From assembly GCA_015345905.1 (NCBI GenBank), contig JADDTR010000004.1:1-64000 (forward strand): 64,000 nucleotides of DNA. The letters run 5' to 3'. Positions 21,929 through 33,803 of the stretch are shown piece by piece. Made by a program: the position numbers and the translations under genes. The notes under the pieces were generated by a model, which did not search any database, was not told the DNA's origin, and saw nothing but the letters and a program-made list of their open reading frames with translations. The first letter of the stretch is position 1. Each line of letters begins with the position of its first letter. Source of the DNA: Aotearoamyces nothofagi (lineage: Eukaryota > Ascomycota > Leotiomycetes > Leotiales > Tympanidaceae).

Positions 21929-23411
21929 CTAAGTCTCTGTCGCTTCCAACAGACCCGGGATATCATCAACCGAATTTCTTCCTTCCAGAATATCTATGAA
22001 AGAAATCTTTGTTAGCAAGTCATACACAACCATTTTTTGGTAATGCTACTTACTGTAAACAGCTGTAAAAAGCGGATAATCGGCATCCTTTCCTCTAGCC
22101 TTCAAGAAAGAATTCACTTCCTTAGCAGTACTCGTACCCTGAAGTTTCTGTCCATTCAGATCTCTAGCCTCGACTTCGTCGACTGTGAGACCCTCTTTAA
22201 CAGCAATCATGGCACACCTGTGGTTTCTACCACCTGAACAACTGGTAATAAGATCTGCCACTCCGCAACTCTCTTCTGTGAAAGTGCCGGCATGAACACT
22301 ATCGAAGAACTCTTTGCCGAACTGCACCATTTCAAGCAGGCCGACACGCATTATTGCTGCTTTCGCATTGTCACCCCATCCACGACCATCGACAAACCCT
22401 GCGGCAAGTGCAACAATGTTCTTCAATGCACCACCAAGAGATACACCAGCAACGTCGTCAACCAGGCGGACGTGGAAGTAGGGTCGGTGGAATAGCGCTT
22501 TGAAAGTTGCATGGTCAATAGCGGGGTAATCCTGTGGTAATGCAGTGAGTTTGGCCTTGGTGTGCTTACGGTGTGCCGGTTTAGGTTCCGAGTTCATCAA
22601 ATCAACCTCTGGGGCTGCAGGAGAGGGGTCTTCCGGAGACGACTCGCGCGAATCTATGGGTGGGGGGTAGTATGCAATAGTGGTTTCACACCATTTCTCT
22701 TGTGCAACCTCCTTAGCAATATTGGCACCTGAAAGAGCTCCAACATATATCCCTAGTCCTGCACCAAGAGACTCCGAGAACAGGCTGATGCCATCGTCGG
22801 AAACGCTGACTCCTTTGACGCAGGATATACCACGGGCAAACGGAAGTATGTGTCCACTAATTTGTTTGGATATGTTGCTGATAAACTGATGGGGGAGATT
22901 AAAAATCAGTATGGAGGCACCCTTGACTGCATCCTGCACCGAGGGGTTTGCGATAACGTTCTTCGGCAGAGAGATGCCGGGAAGATATTTGACGTTCTCG
23001 TGGTATTTGTTAATCAACGCCGTGAGCTTCTCGGGTTTATCTGAGCCAGAGTAGTGTTTCGAGTCTTTCGGGATCGTGACGTCTTCTTCATAAACCCACA
23101 TCTGCACCTCCTCTTCAAATAGTTCGGGGTGCTCTTTGGTGCTTTCAGCTATAATCTTCGAAATTGTTGATCCCCTTTAATTTAGTAAAGGTGTCAGCAA
23201 GAGTTTTCTCGAAAGGACACAGATGAAGAGTGGATGTATACCAATTGCCAGATCCTACGACAGTGACTTTGTGTCGCTTCTCTGGTGCTCCGACAGTTGC
23301 CATTTTGGAAACCTGAGTAGGCTTGAGGTGTCTGGAGGTCTGCACGAGGCGTTGCGTAGCTCTTCTAGCTACCGTTGTGGTAAGGCTGGTCAGCATGCAA
23401 GCATAGACCAA
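21929..23411 (-). CDS. Glycerol-3-phosphate dehydrogenase (NAD+)
   Basis: Exons 23411-23242, 23174-22054 and 21993-21929 give 451 aa from the first ATG (415 aa from the ATG at 23303). The nucleotide-binding loop VVGSGNWGSTISK spans the first intron (GTATAC...AAAG). Further marks are [24 protein letters not shown], the catalytic Lys in [14 protein letters not shown], and CSGGRNHRC. This is the eukaryotic GPD1/GfdA family, which reduces dihydroxyacetone phosphate to glycerol-3-phosphate for glycerol, redox balance and lipid synthesis. An insert of ~45 Pro/Ser/Lys-rich residues after [10 protein letters not shown] is typical of filamentous forms. The longer start adds a 36-residue Arg/Ser/Thr-rich, acid-free leader that resembles a mitochondrial presequence, so two isoforms are possible. 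Confidence 0.93.
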
Positions 23412-24043
23412 GATATGGTCTCAATCAATAAAACAGACAAAGAATTCGCGAAGACGTCAAGCCAGCATAATGGGAAAGATAGGTAGGTGTTGAAGGCGCG
23501 AAAAGCCAGCCGCGGTTAAGTGTTGAGGAAGTGAGTGTCTCAAATTGGCAGGTTGGCCAACGATTGTGCTACCCGCGACCGCCTGCAGCTCCCAATTCAG
23601 TATAGCCTTAGTTTTCCCGCATTTCCCGCATTTTTCCCAGTTTATTGCAGACATAGCTGGGACCGCAACGTCATGGTTAAGCTCCGTGGCATGGAGCAGA
23701 GACGATAGTTCCTACAACACGAAAGCATGGTGATTAAGGGAATAGAGAGGCCGTACCCCGTGCAGAATATTGCACCTGAAGACGGCTGTACTCGAGCAGC
23801 AGAGTACAACCCACTAAATTTGAAGCACAGCGATCTGATCTCTCACTCTGCGGGCATGCGCAGATGAATGAGGATAGACAGCCAGGATGCAGCTCGCATT
23901 TTGTGCTCGTAGCGCAAGAAAAAATAACAGATTTGGGGGGTTTGGGGCTGGAAAATGTTCACAGTAATGCTCACCTAGATTTCCCACGTCAAAGCCATCA
24001 TTAACAGAAGACTGCATGGTATGTTTGTCACGTGGTTGGGTAG
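23412..24043. other. Divergent promoter between GPD and GDB1 genes
   Basis: About 1.1 kb separates the two starts, and this is its left part. A repeated 'cccgcattt' motif occurs near 23617-23640, and no gene is seen. Pairing glycerol and glycogen enzymes head to head could allow shared stress control, but no specific site is identified. Confidence 0.35.
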
Positions 24044-24177
24044 GATTTAGAAGAGGCAGCATTATCTCTGTGCCAATTTAGGGGAATCAACAAAAGCTGT
24101 CGTCGTGATACCACAGTTGCAATACCGTGCTTTGTTGAAAGTTGCCAAAGGGTGCCTTCAATTTGAACTTAGCCTCG
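24044..24177 (+). mobile_element. MITE-like element, copy 4 (5'-truncated)
   Basis: It starts inside the core ('gatttagaagaggcagcatt') and runs through 'ttatctctgtgccaatttag', 'aaagctgtcgtcgtgatacc' and 'aataccgtgctttgttgaaa' to the clearest right terminus of the family, 'caatttgaacttagcctcg'. It lies in the divergent promoter of the glycerol-3-phosphate dehydrogenase and debranching enzyme genes. Confidence 0.78.
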
Positions 24178-24504
24178 ATGTATTTATTAATGTTCAACTC
24201 GACACGGGCCGAGCGTTTGGGCAGGGATAAGGTAATTGCTGTTCCTGGAATGACGTGGGATCTGTCTGGAACCTCGTGTCCCTATAGCTTCACAGGCTAT
24301 CCATACCTACATAGAGTATCGCAACTACCTCTCCAGACCCCAATTTATTAATTCGTATCCTTCTACCCATCCGTATTCCTAAGAAGTATCGCATACTCTA
24401 TCAAGCTCAGATCCATCGGCGCGTGCAGCGAGCTACCCATAGCTCATTCATGAGCGTTTGGGCACTCCAATCCATACCGTCTGCAGTCTCTCGGGTGCTT
24501 GGCC

Positions 24505-27500
24505 ATGGCGCCGAAGACGATTACCTCGAATGAGGTGTACCTCTTACCGTTGCTTGATGATGGATCTCCAGATGTTCCTGGGGGCTATATCTACCTTCAT
24601 CCAAAGACCACTGCGCCTGTCACTGTACGATTTGCCATTGAAGGCACCTCATCCATTTGTAGACACGGAAGCCTCTGGGTGAATATCCATGAGGAAGGGC
24701 AAAGATTCAAAAGAGACAGCTTTCGGGAGTTCAAGTAAGCCGTCTGCCTCCTACGAGCTTGATGTACACGCGCTGATATAGACGACGTAGGCTTGAGCCA
24801 GACTTCAACCGCACAATTGAGATTGACGTGACGATTTATGGCACAGGCGCATTTGCCTTCTATACTACATATTCGCCGTTACCCGACCTGTCTGAGATTG
24901 ATTGCAAACCTGTGGAGCCTACGAAGTCGCCAATATACTACATCGATGTCGCTCCACGATTGACTCTTGGAGGAACGCACCTTCCCCTGCCTGCTCTCTC
25001 GATATTCTCGATCATATCGAAATTCATCGGGAAATATCCTTCAGACTGGCAGAAGCACCTTAGAGGAATTGGCGAGAGAGACTATAACATGGTTCATTTC
25101 ACACCTTTAAACGAGCGAGGGCATTCGAATTCACCTTATAGCATATATAACCAGCTAGCTTTTGACCCTGAATGCTTTCCAAATGGCGAGGCGGACATTG
25201 CGGATTTGGTTCAAAGCATGGAGCGAGATCATGGCCTCTTGAGTCTAACGGACGTTGTATGGAATCATACTGCCGATAATAGCATATGGCTACAGGAGCA
25301 TCCGGAAGTTGGCTACAACGTCTCGACCGCACCGTGGTTAGAAGCAGCTTTGAGGCTTGATACTGAATTGCTACAGTTTAGCAAGGACCTCAAAAAATTG
25401 AATCTTCCAACAAATATTCTCGATGTCGATGACTTACTCAAGGTTATGGATGGTATTAAGACATATGTTATTGGAGGCATCCGACTCTGGGAGTACTATG
25501 TGATTGATATCGCGCGGGATGCAGATGCTGCTGTCAAGGCATGGGTGGCTGGGGACATAAAATTTCCTACTGGTGGTTTCGGGGGATCCGGATTTGGAGG
25601 CTTGGAGTCAATCAAGAGTGCATCCTTGAAGGGGCAGGCGGATTTCCTAATCGGGAAGGCTATGCTAAATACCGACAGAATGGGCGAACGTTATCGAAGA
25701 CGTGTTGACCCAGCCATCGGAGCGGCATTAATAACTGCGATATTTGGTCGATTCGAGGACGACAAGTCCGATTCTGGTGACAGAGCAAGAAATCACATCA
25801 GTAAGGTGCTTGATGAGGTCAATCTGCCATTCTACCGTGAATATGATGGAGATGTTGCGGAAATCTTAGAGCAGATCTTCAATCGTGTTAAATACGTTCG
25901 GCTTGATGACAATGGCCCAAAGCTAGGTCCCATCACAGAGGAAACTCCTCTTGTTGAGACATACTTTACGAGGTTGCCTATAAACTCGGTTACTGAGAAG
26001 CACAAGCAGGAAGATCTCGCGCTGGTTAACAATGGGTGGATCTGGGCTGCAAATGCCCTCGTTGACAACGCTGGACCTTCATCTCGTGCTTACCTTCGCC
26101 GTGAAGTTATTGTGTGGGGCGACTGCGTCAAACTTCGATATGGTCGTAGCGCCGAAGATAGCCCCTACTTGTGGAAGTATATGGCTAAATACACACGTTT
26201 AATGGCCAAGTACTTCAACGGTTTCCGCATTGACAATGCTCACTCCACTCCACTGCATGTTGCAGAATTCCTTCTCGATGAGGCGCGGGCGGTACGGCCA
26301 AATCTGTTCGTTGTTGCTGAGCTGTTTACTGGATCTGAAGAAATGGATTATGTGTTCGTGAAGCGACTTGGTATTAGTGCACTTATTCGAGAAGCTATGC
26401 AAGCATGGAGCACGGGCGAACTAAGTAGACTAGTTCATTGCCATGGTGGACGTCCTATTGGGAGCTTTGAGGTAGACGAGCTCCCTGATGCTGATCAAAG
26501 CCAGACTCCAAATGGCAGCACTGACGGACAACCCAAGACAAAGGAGGTTGTGCGCAGAATCAAGCAAAGTCCTGTGCATGCTCTTTTCATGGATTGCACA
26601 CATGACAACGAAGTCCCTGCACAGAAGAGAGATGCTCGAGACACCCTGCCTAATGCAGCTTTGGTCAACATGTGTGCGACTGCTACTGGGAGCGTCATGG
26701 GGTACGATGAAATTTACCCAAAGCTTGTTGATCTCGTCCATGAGAAACGACTTTATTCGTCTATTTCTTCGACCAAACACGTAGAGGTTGGGGGTGGCGA
26801 GGGCGGTATTGGAGGCATTAAAAAGCTTCTCAACCAGATTCATACTTTAATGGGCAAGGACGGGTACGAAGAGACTCACGTTCACCACGAGGACCAGTAC
26901 GTGACAGTACATCGAGTACATCCGGAGTCTCGAAAAGGATACTTCTTGATTGCTCATACGGCGTACCCTGGTTATGGCAACGGCAATGGCAGCTTCAACC
27001 CTGTCCACCTTACGGGCACAAAAGTCCGACACCTAGGGAGCTGGATGCTTGAAGTCGATGACAGCAACGAAGCCAGGAAAGCTCTTTCGGACGACAAAAC
27101 CCACCTTAGAGGTCTACCTAGCAAGGTGGTTGATATACCAGGCATCCGTATCGAGTCAACCGACAATGATACTGTTATTACTGTCCGTGAAAGGTTTCCT
27201 CCCGGAAGCATTGCATTATTCGAAACTTGGATTCCAACTGCCGAACATGCAACTGGGTTAGTTACTTTCGTGACTTCAGGAGCTAAAGCAGCATTCGCGA
27301 ATGTCGATCTTATTGACTTGAACTTTATTATGTACAGGTGTGAGGCTGAGGAGCTTAATTCGAGTGAAGGTAAAGATGGCGTTTATGAGATCCCCGGATA
27401 CGGGAAGCTTGTCTATGCTGGCCTTCAGGGGTGGTGGAGTGTACTGAAAAAGATCATCCGGGACAATGATTTAGCTCATCCTCTTTGCCAACATTTGAGG

Positions 27501-29285
27501 GATGGACAGTGGGCTTTAGACTACGTAGTAGGTCGACTTGAACGCATTTCCCAGAAAGCCAGATACGAGCGACTTCTCGCTCCTGCTACATGGCTAACTG
27601 AACGATTTAATGCCATTCGAAAACTTCCTAGCTTTTTGCTACCGCGGTACTTTGGTCTTGTGATTAGAACTGCATATTCGGCTGCATGGGAACGCGGTAT
27701 CGAGTTGATGAATGAGACTGTTCGAAGAGGACAATGGTTCCCGCAAAGCCTTGCTATGGTCAGTGTTCAGCAAACTGGGTTAGTTAGCTCTGCCTCGCTG
27801 TATCCGAACAAGTTAGTTCCTTCTCTTGCTGCTGGTTTACCTCATTTTTCTGTTGATTGGGCGAGATGCTGGGGCAGAGATGTATTCATTTCAGCTAGAG
27901 GCCTTTTCTTAGGAACTGGACGTTATGCAGAGGCTCGTGAACATATCATTGCATTTGCCAGCGTACTCAAGCACGGCATGATTCCAAACCTTCTTAGCAG
28001 TGGTAATTCACCGCGGTACAACTCTCGCGATTCTGTCTGGTTTTTCCTGCAGACTATTCAGGATTACACAAAAATTGTTCCAAATGGGCTTTTTATCTTG
28101 GAAGAGAAGGTTCCGCGACGATTCTTACCGTATGACGATACGTATTTTGACTCCGATGATTCAAGAGCTTATTCAGAGACCTCGACTTTGGAAGATATCA
28201 TACAAGAGGCTCTACAAAGGCATGCCACTGGCATGTCTTTCAGGGAAGCAAATGCCGGACCTGGCCTTGATATGCAAATGAAACCAGAGGGATTTGACAT
28301 CGAGATCAAAGTCGATTGGGACACCGGTATTATCTTCGGTGGTAACCAGAATAACTGCGGCACTTGGATGGACAAGATGGGCGAGAGTGAAAGGGCCGGC
28401 AATAAAGGTGTACCAGGTACTCCTCGTGACGGTGCTGCTATTGAGATCACCGGTCTTTCATACAGCACGCTGGTCTGGTTGGCAAAACTCTATTCCGAAG
28501 GAAAATATAAGTATTCTAGTGTCAGTACGGATAAGGTAGATATGAAAGAGATAACTTTCTCGGACTGGGCGGCCAAGATCAAAGAGAATTTTGAGTGGTG
28601 TTACTATGTGCCCTTGGACGCGAAGGAGGATAGCAAATACGACATCAATGCCAGTATTGTCAATCGAAGAGGTATATACAAGGACCTGTACAAGTCAGGA
28701 AAGGAGTATGAAGACTATCAACTTCGGTCAAACTTTCCGATTGCGATGACGGTCGCGCCTCAACTATTCGATGACAAGCATGCTCTTCATGCCCTTGCTC
28801 TAGCAGACAAAGTTCTTCGAGGGCCTACAGGCATGGCAACATTGGACCCTGCTGACCTCAACTACCGACCATATTATAATAATTCAGAAGACTCAACAGA
28901 CTTCTCAACTTCTAAGGGGCGAAATTATCATCAAGGTCCGGAGTGGCTGTGGCCAACTGGCTTCTTCCTACGAGCTCTCCTCAAGTTTGATCTAAAGCGT
29001 AGCAGCACACCAGAAGCAAAGATCGAGGCATTCCAACAGGTTACAAGACGTCTTGCGGGATGTAAGCAGGCGATCGTCGAGAGTGATTGGGCTGGTTTGA
29101 CAGAGCTGACCAATAAACATGGTGCTTATTGTGCTGATTCTGTAAGTTTTCTATACAGTTATTGCTCTATCCAGTTCCAAATGCTAACAATTTTATAGTC
29201 ACCGACTCAAGCATGGTCTGCAGGGTGTTTGCTCGACCTGTATCAGGATGCCACCGAATTTGACGTTTCGCAGTTAACAGAATGA
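24505..29285 (+). CDS. GDB1: Glycogen debranching enzyme
   Basis: Exons 24505-24734, 24782-29141 and 29199-29285, with introns of 47 nt (GTAAGC...ATAG) and 57 nt (GTAAGT ... TGCTAAC ... TATAG), give 1558 aa, the usual size. The N-terminal half is the 4-alpha-glucanotransferase: nucleophile Asp in GFRIDNAHSTP (~residue 556), acid/base Glu in VVAELFTGSEEMD (~587), and FMDCTHDNEVP. The C-terminal half is the amylo-alpha-1,6-glucosidase: WGRDVFISARGLFLGTGRY (~1105) and GTWMDKMGESE with its acidic residue near 1270. The enzyme transfers maltotriosyl units and then hydrolyses the alpha-1,6 branch glucose during glycogen breakdown. The ATG at 24505 is chosen because it is followed by MAPKTITSNEVYLLP, a plausible beta-strand start. 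Confidence 0.96.
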
Positions 29286-29700
29286 AGAACGATGAAAAGA
29301 AAGAAGATTGAAGTAAAATGAGAAATGTGAATTACATGGCACTCATACATAGATCGAAATTGAGAAAGACACGAGATGAGGACAGGACTACTAGCATACA
29401 TGGGGTGGGGCAATGGCATGGCGACGGCAGATTGTTTGTTAGGGATGCAATTGCGTTTAGCGATATAAATAGCGTTATGCATTCAAAAGTAAGGTTGATT
29501 CATATCGACCTCCAGGCAAAGAAAATATCCTTTAGCAGGATGTCACATGTGAATTATAAGTTCCTCTTCGAGAAAGTTTCGAGCTCGGTAGTTCCGACTC
29601 CAGGTCTAATATCCCAAGATCGAAGACCAAGCCCTGAAATATGCCCTAGACACCTTCTACAGTGCAGTATTAATGGCCCTCTTAAGAACCCCCCCAAGCT
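29286..29700. other. Convergent intergenic region
   Basis: 415 nt between the ends of GDB1 and the zinc-cluster gene. No gene or repeat is seen. Confidence 0.3.
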
Positions 29701-32051
29701 TCAATTCATCGGCTGGAGAATTTGCGGTACGTCAAAATCCCAATACAATGCCAGATCTTCTAACGGGTCCCAATTCAGCTGAACCAAATTATCGGCATCG
29801 ACCTGCTGAGGGAAATTATTTATCACGCCATCTGGCTGCGTGGTTGGCAACATGCCTAACAAGATCAGCAGCTGCATATCGAACCTTGAACAACACGGCA
29901 CTCCTACCTGATAACCTCTGGTTCCCCCCGTTCCTAATCGAATTGTCTCTCCACGCCTGTATGCAATCATAAGTAATGCTCGCGCCAAGGCGGCTCTTCA
30001 GCCTCAACGCCGGCTCATGGTATTTCTCCTCCGGATGCTCGTCTCTGTGGTTCCAGACATCGTTTACGATATTAGCCGCTCTGAATGCGAGATCGCTCTC
30101 CACGACCGAGAAGCGGCGCAGCGTTGAGACTACAGAAAGGACCAGGCGTGCGCCGTCATCCACGTCAACGTATTGCGCGAAGGACGAGTTGAGGACTTTG
30201 AAGAGGAGGAATCCGCTGGAAAGGAGCGTGATGAGAAGCCAGGTTGGGCTGTATCTTGCGATATTCGAGGCGGCGTCAGCAGTAGCAACGCAGTCTATTA
30301 GAGCAGAGGCTGACGAGTAGCTTTTAAGGATGCCGACGCCTCGGGTTTCGCCAGATCTCGGGCGTAGCCAATAGAAGGTGTGAAGAAATTGACGTGCGGA
30401 GTGGAAGTAGATTTTATCAATGGCTTAGTTGTGAGTATGGTAGCTTCTTAGAATTAGTCGAAAGGGGCAACTTACTTCGGAGAGGCTTCCCGTATTTGCT
30501 ACTTAGGCTGTCGAGCTCACCATCTAGATTGTCGATTAATAGCGATAGCTGATCTTCTTCAGGGAGACCTAAGGGGTCGGACACGTTGCTCGACATAGTT
30601 TTTGATACATGGTAGCAGAATCTTTGGGCCAAGAGCAGAAAGCGCATGTCATCTGGAAGAGTGAGAGGGTTCCCGACTTCGCAGGCGCGGCTCATATTCC
30701 AGTCAAAGAAGGAGTGAGTGGGTGGGTATCCTTGTATCATTGCTATTCTAGATGGGAGATAAATAGGAGAATTTGGAGGAAGACGGTTATGCTTACTGTT
30801 GAGACACTATGTTGCAACATGCCCAAGTTTTCAGTCGTTCGGTCCTTTCAGGGACTGATAACCTTGGATCCTTGGTTTTGGAGTAGTCTCTCTCGCAATC
30901 AGGACGGTGCAATCCCATATGCAGCGCTGAACTAGTTGCAATGCTACTGAAAGTCATAGATGCATCGGTCCACAGCCGCATTGTGGTATAAGGCCACATG
31001 CTTAAAATTAGCAAAGCCTGAATATCATGCAATGGCAGTGGAGGATCTGATACAGCCGCCCACGAAAGTTTCTTGAGGGCTCCTGAAAGAACTTCAAGTT
31101 CGGCTTTCCCTTCATATCTACGAGCTGCGACAGCAACTAAGACCCAGAATAGGAGGGGAGAACTCTCATAATAATCATCTGGGCACTTGCTAGGGTCTAA
31201 TAATGGAAAAGAAACATGGAAATGTTGGAAGAAACTGTGTGGTGTTAGAATACGCTACCTAGCTCCTTTGGTATACTTACATCTGAAACAACACATCTAT
31301 TTCTTTCTGGTCAAGCGCGATAGATTCTATTGCTCGTACTTTACTTGCACCTGGCCGCGAAGGTGGGGCATCCAGTAAGTTATCATAGTTGGTGAAAGTG
31401 TTGTCGTTAATAGCTGGCTGAATAGTTGATGGTGTGCTAGGAGCCAGGTCGATGTGATTAACATGGAGCGCATTGCTCTCTTGGCCGGTAGTCGACTGTA
31501 AATTTTGTTGATATGAAGGTCGAGGTAAGTTGGGTGAGTTTCCGATCCCCGCAAATATCGGGGTTAGAGCGTTATTCGGCGCAACCGGGGTCTGTTGTAA
31601 AACGACGCGGAGCTGTTCTACGTGCTGTTCAAGCTCGTCGATTTTGCTATCAAATATTCAACATCCCCTTCAGCGCAGTAATATCTTAGGAGGAACCCTA
31701 CCTCCTCTTGCTGACTCTCCTATATTTGGTATTTGTCTCGCAAGTCAACCTCATCCGCTCGCAGCGTGAGCAAGGATGTTTTGGACTGTCACACCTTAAC
31801 TTCAGACATAATCAGTTAACTTCCCACGAGGCATATCTCAATACTGCGGATGGCCCTAATAGTAGCCGAGTGCTGACCTTTGATTGCCTGCAGTTCGTAC
31901 AAGCCACTCTCTTCGGCGGTGGTGGAGATCGCGAGTCTACGCCGTACGTAGGCCGACGGGATTGGGGGGAGTCAGGAGCAGTATCTTGACCTTCGGACTG
32001 TTCGGTACGCGTGCGCTTTCTCATTTCACTGACACTCGTCTGGCCCGTCAT
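29701..32051 (-). CDS. Zn2Cys6 transcription factor with fungal-specific TF domain
   Basis: Seven exons: 32051-31878, 31799-31702, 31646-31281, 31234-30797, 30747-30476, 30423-29908 and 29855-29701. Every phase closes, giving 672 aa. The binuclear zinc cluster spans the first intron: VACTNCRQSKLRCDSPK then HPCSRCERMRLTC, with the six Cys in the order C-x2-C-x6-C-x6-C-x2-C-x6-C. A short coiled-coil linker (KIDELEQHVEQLRVVLQ) for dimerisation follows, then a fungal_trans-type middle region (LFQIFFQHFHVSFPLLDP ... LLILSMWPYTTMRLW ... ALHMGLHRPDCERD). The C terminus ends in an acidic/aromatic stretch, LALYWDFDVPQILQP, which could serve activation. Targets cannot be inferred. The upstream region shared with the PEBP gene holds an element copy. 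An ATG at 32024 is an alternative start. Confidence 0.9.
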
Positions 32052-32189
32052 ACTTCAAATCGTGTTCTCATGAGTGCCGATGAGAGCGATGAGCAGTTGT
32101 TGTTTCATCGGTTTTGCAACTTTATATCATGTGACCCGGAGTTTACACTTGCAAAGCTCTTATTTCCGCTAGCCACGATCATGTCACTA

Positions 32190-32455
32190 CGAGGCTACCT
32201 CCAAAATTGAATGCCCACTTGCAAACACAAGAGATGTATATGTTTTTGGTGGCAATGTAGTATCACAAAACTACTGTGTAATTTCTTGAAACTTCCACAG
32301 GATATTCAGAAGAAGCAGTTCTATCTTTATGCTGGTTTTAGGAAGTTCCGCCAAAGCTGTCATCGTGATATGACAGTCGCAACACCGTGGTTTGCTAAAA
32401 GCTGCTTGCTAAAAGCTGCTTGCTAAGTGCGCCTTCAATTTCGCGAACAGCCTTG
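32190..32455 (+). mobile_element. MITE-like element, copy 5 (full length)
   Basis: The left terminus CGAGGCTACCTCCAAAATTG, the core 'ttcagaagaagcagttctat' and 'ccaaagctgtcatcgtgata', and the right terminus 'ttcaatttcgcgaacagcct' span ~266 nt. A private tandem triplication of 'gctaaaagctgctt' (partial third unit) near 32396-32424 has expanded the right side. It sits between the divergent transcription factor and PEBP genes. Confidence 0.78.
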
Positions 32456-32748
32456 GTGTGACAATAGGTGGCAAGGCCTTCTGCGATATTGATGAATTCG
32501 ATACGACATATCCTGAATTTGGCATTTCTTCTGATCTGGCCTCTTCTCCTCGTTCTAAAGACTTCAAGATTAAGGTAAAGGTAATATATATACATGTGCC
32601 AAAGAGCTCTCACCCATTGGTTCGTCGGCCCGCGAACGGCGCCGATCGAGTACTGCATTTCCTTATAGATCGACCATCCCCCTCAGTTTCCTTGTGGTTC
32701 GTCGACAACACTATAGATCTCTTTGAATGCAATTGTTGATATTCGATT

Positions 32749-33366
32749 ATGGCTATCTTGGATTACGTGGAGATAACTTTAAGCACGCTATTCGCCACTG
32801 CGAAGAACCATGATGCCAAAAGCTTTATCAAAACTGCTGCGTTCAAAGACTTTCCCGAACCAACTATCAAAGTCGAGTCACCTGATTACGAGACCTCGGG
32901 CGCAACACTAAAAGTCGATCATACCCAGCTTGGAAAGGATGACTTTCCACCGTTAAAATGGTCAAGTGCACTCCAAAACATCAAGGAGTACATGGTCGTT
33001 GTGGAAGACCCTGATGCTCCTTTGCCCACACCTCCCATTCACGGCATCTTCTACAGTATACCACCCATCAAAACTGCAATTACTTCTGGGGATGTTAGAA
33101 AGAGGAAGGAAGAGGCAGGCACGGGTAAATTACCTGGAGGATTCAAACATGGCCGTAATATTCGCGGAACGCATTATGGTGGAGCCCGTCCTTTGATGGG
33201 TCATGGGCCGCACCGATATTTCTATAGCGTCATTGCATTGAACGAGCCTCTGGATAAGAAAACTTTGTCTCCTCTCCCCAAGAGGGACGAGCTTGCTGCC
33301 GCGATCGTTGGCAAGGTTGCGGGATGGGGTACTTGGATTGGTGTGTACGAGAGGAAGTGGGAATAG
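32749..33366 (+). CDS. Phosphatidylethanolamine-binding (PEBP) family protein
   Basis: One exon, 205 aa. The PEBP ligand-pocket signatures are present: EYMVVVEDPDAPLPTPP with the conserved DPDAP, and GPHRYFYSVIALNEPL with the conserved GPHRY. HYGGARPLMGHG lies between them, close to the bacterial/fungal YbhB/YbcL-like branch rather than animal RKIP. Such proteins bind anionic groups and can act as kinase or protease regulators (yeast Tfs1 inhibits carboxypeptidase Y). The role here is not known. It is cytosolic by sequence, with no signal peptide. The ATG follows an AT-rich leader within 300 nt of the element copy. Confidence 0.9.
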   Translation: MAILDYVEITLSTLFATAKNHDAKSFIKTAAFKDFPEPTIKVESPDYETSGATLKVDHTQLGKDDFPPLKWSSALQNIKEYMVVVEDPDAPLPTPPIHGIFYSIPPIKTAITSGDVRKRKEEAGTGKLPGGFKHGRNIRGTHYGGARPLMGHGPHRYFYSVIALNEPLDKKTLSPLPKRDELAAAIVGKVAGWGTWIGVYERKWE

Positions 33367-33552
33367 GGTCAATTGGTGGTTATGTTACCGTAACGGAAGT
33401 ACACTAAAGATGAGGATGCCTATTTGGTTTTGAGAGTCAAAATATACCCTAATTTTCTGAATTACTTCACATTTATCAGTCCGTCCTAATTCTCGCTCCT
33501 CGGCTTCTATGCTCTTCGTGCAGGCTTATTGGGACCGTTCTGGGCCCAATAT
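33367..33552. other. 3' flank of PEBP gene
   Basis: A short AT-rich stretch between the PEBP stop codon and the reversed element copy. Nothing else is seen. Confidence 0.3.
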
Positions 33553-33764
33553 CGAGGCTAAGTTCAAAATTGAAGGTACACTCTGGCAAATTTCAATAAA
33601 GCTAGTATTTCAACCGTTGTATTACAACGACAGCTTTAGTTGAATTTCCTTAAATTGGTACAAAGATAAAACTGTCTCTTCTAAATCTCTTGTAAAGGTT
33701 TCAGAAAATTATCCCATCAATTCCTAATAGTGCTTTCCTAACAGAGTATATATCTTTAAAACAA
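33553..33764 (-). mobile_element. MITE-like element, copy 6 (inverted, one end lost)
   Basis: It begins on the + strand with CGAGGCTAAGTTCAAAATTG, the reverse complement of the family's right terminus, then 'acaacgacagctttagttga', 'aaattggtacaaagataaaa' and 'cagaaaattatcccatcaat'. The sequence decays before the other terminus. This inverted copy demonstrates that the two ends are near-mirror images. It lies between two convergent genes. Confidence 0.78.
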
Positions 33765-33803
33765 TGTGGAAGAACAATCAAGATAGCGGGTAATAGTAGT
33801 TAT

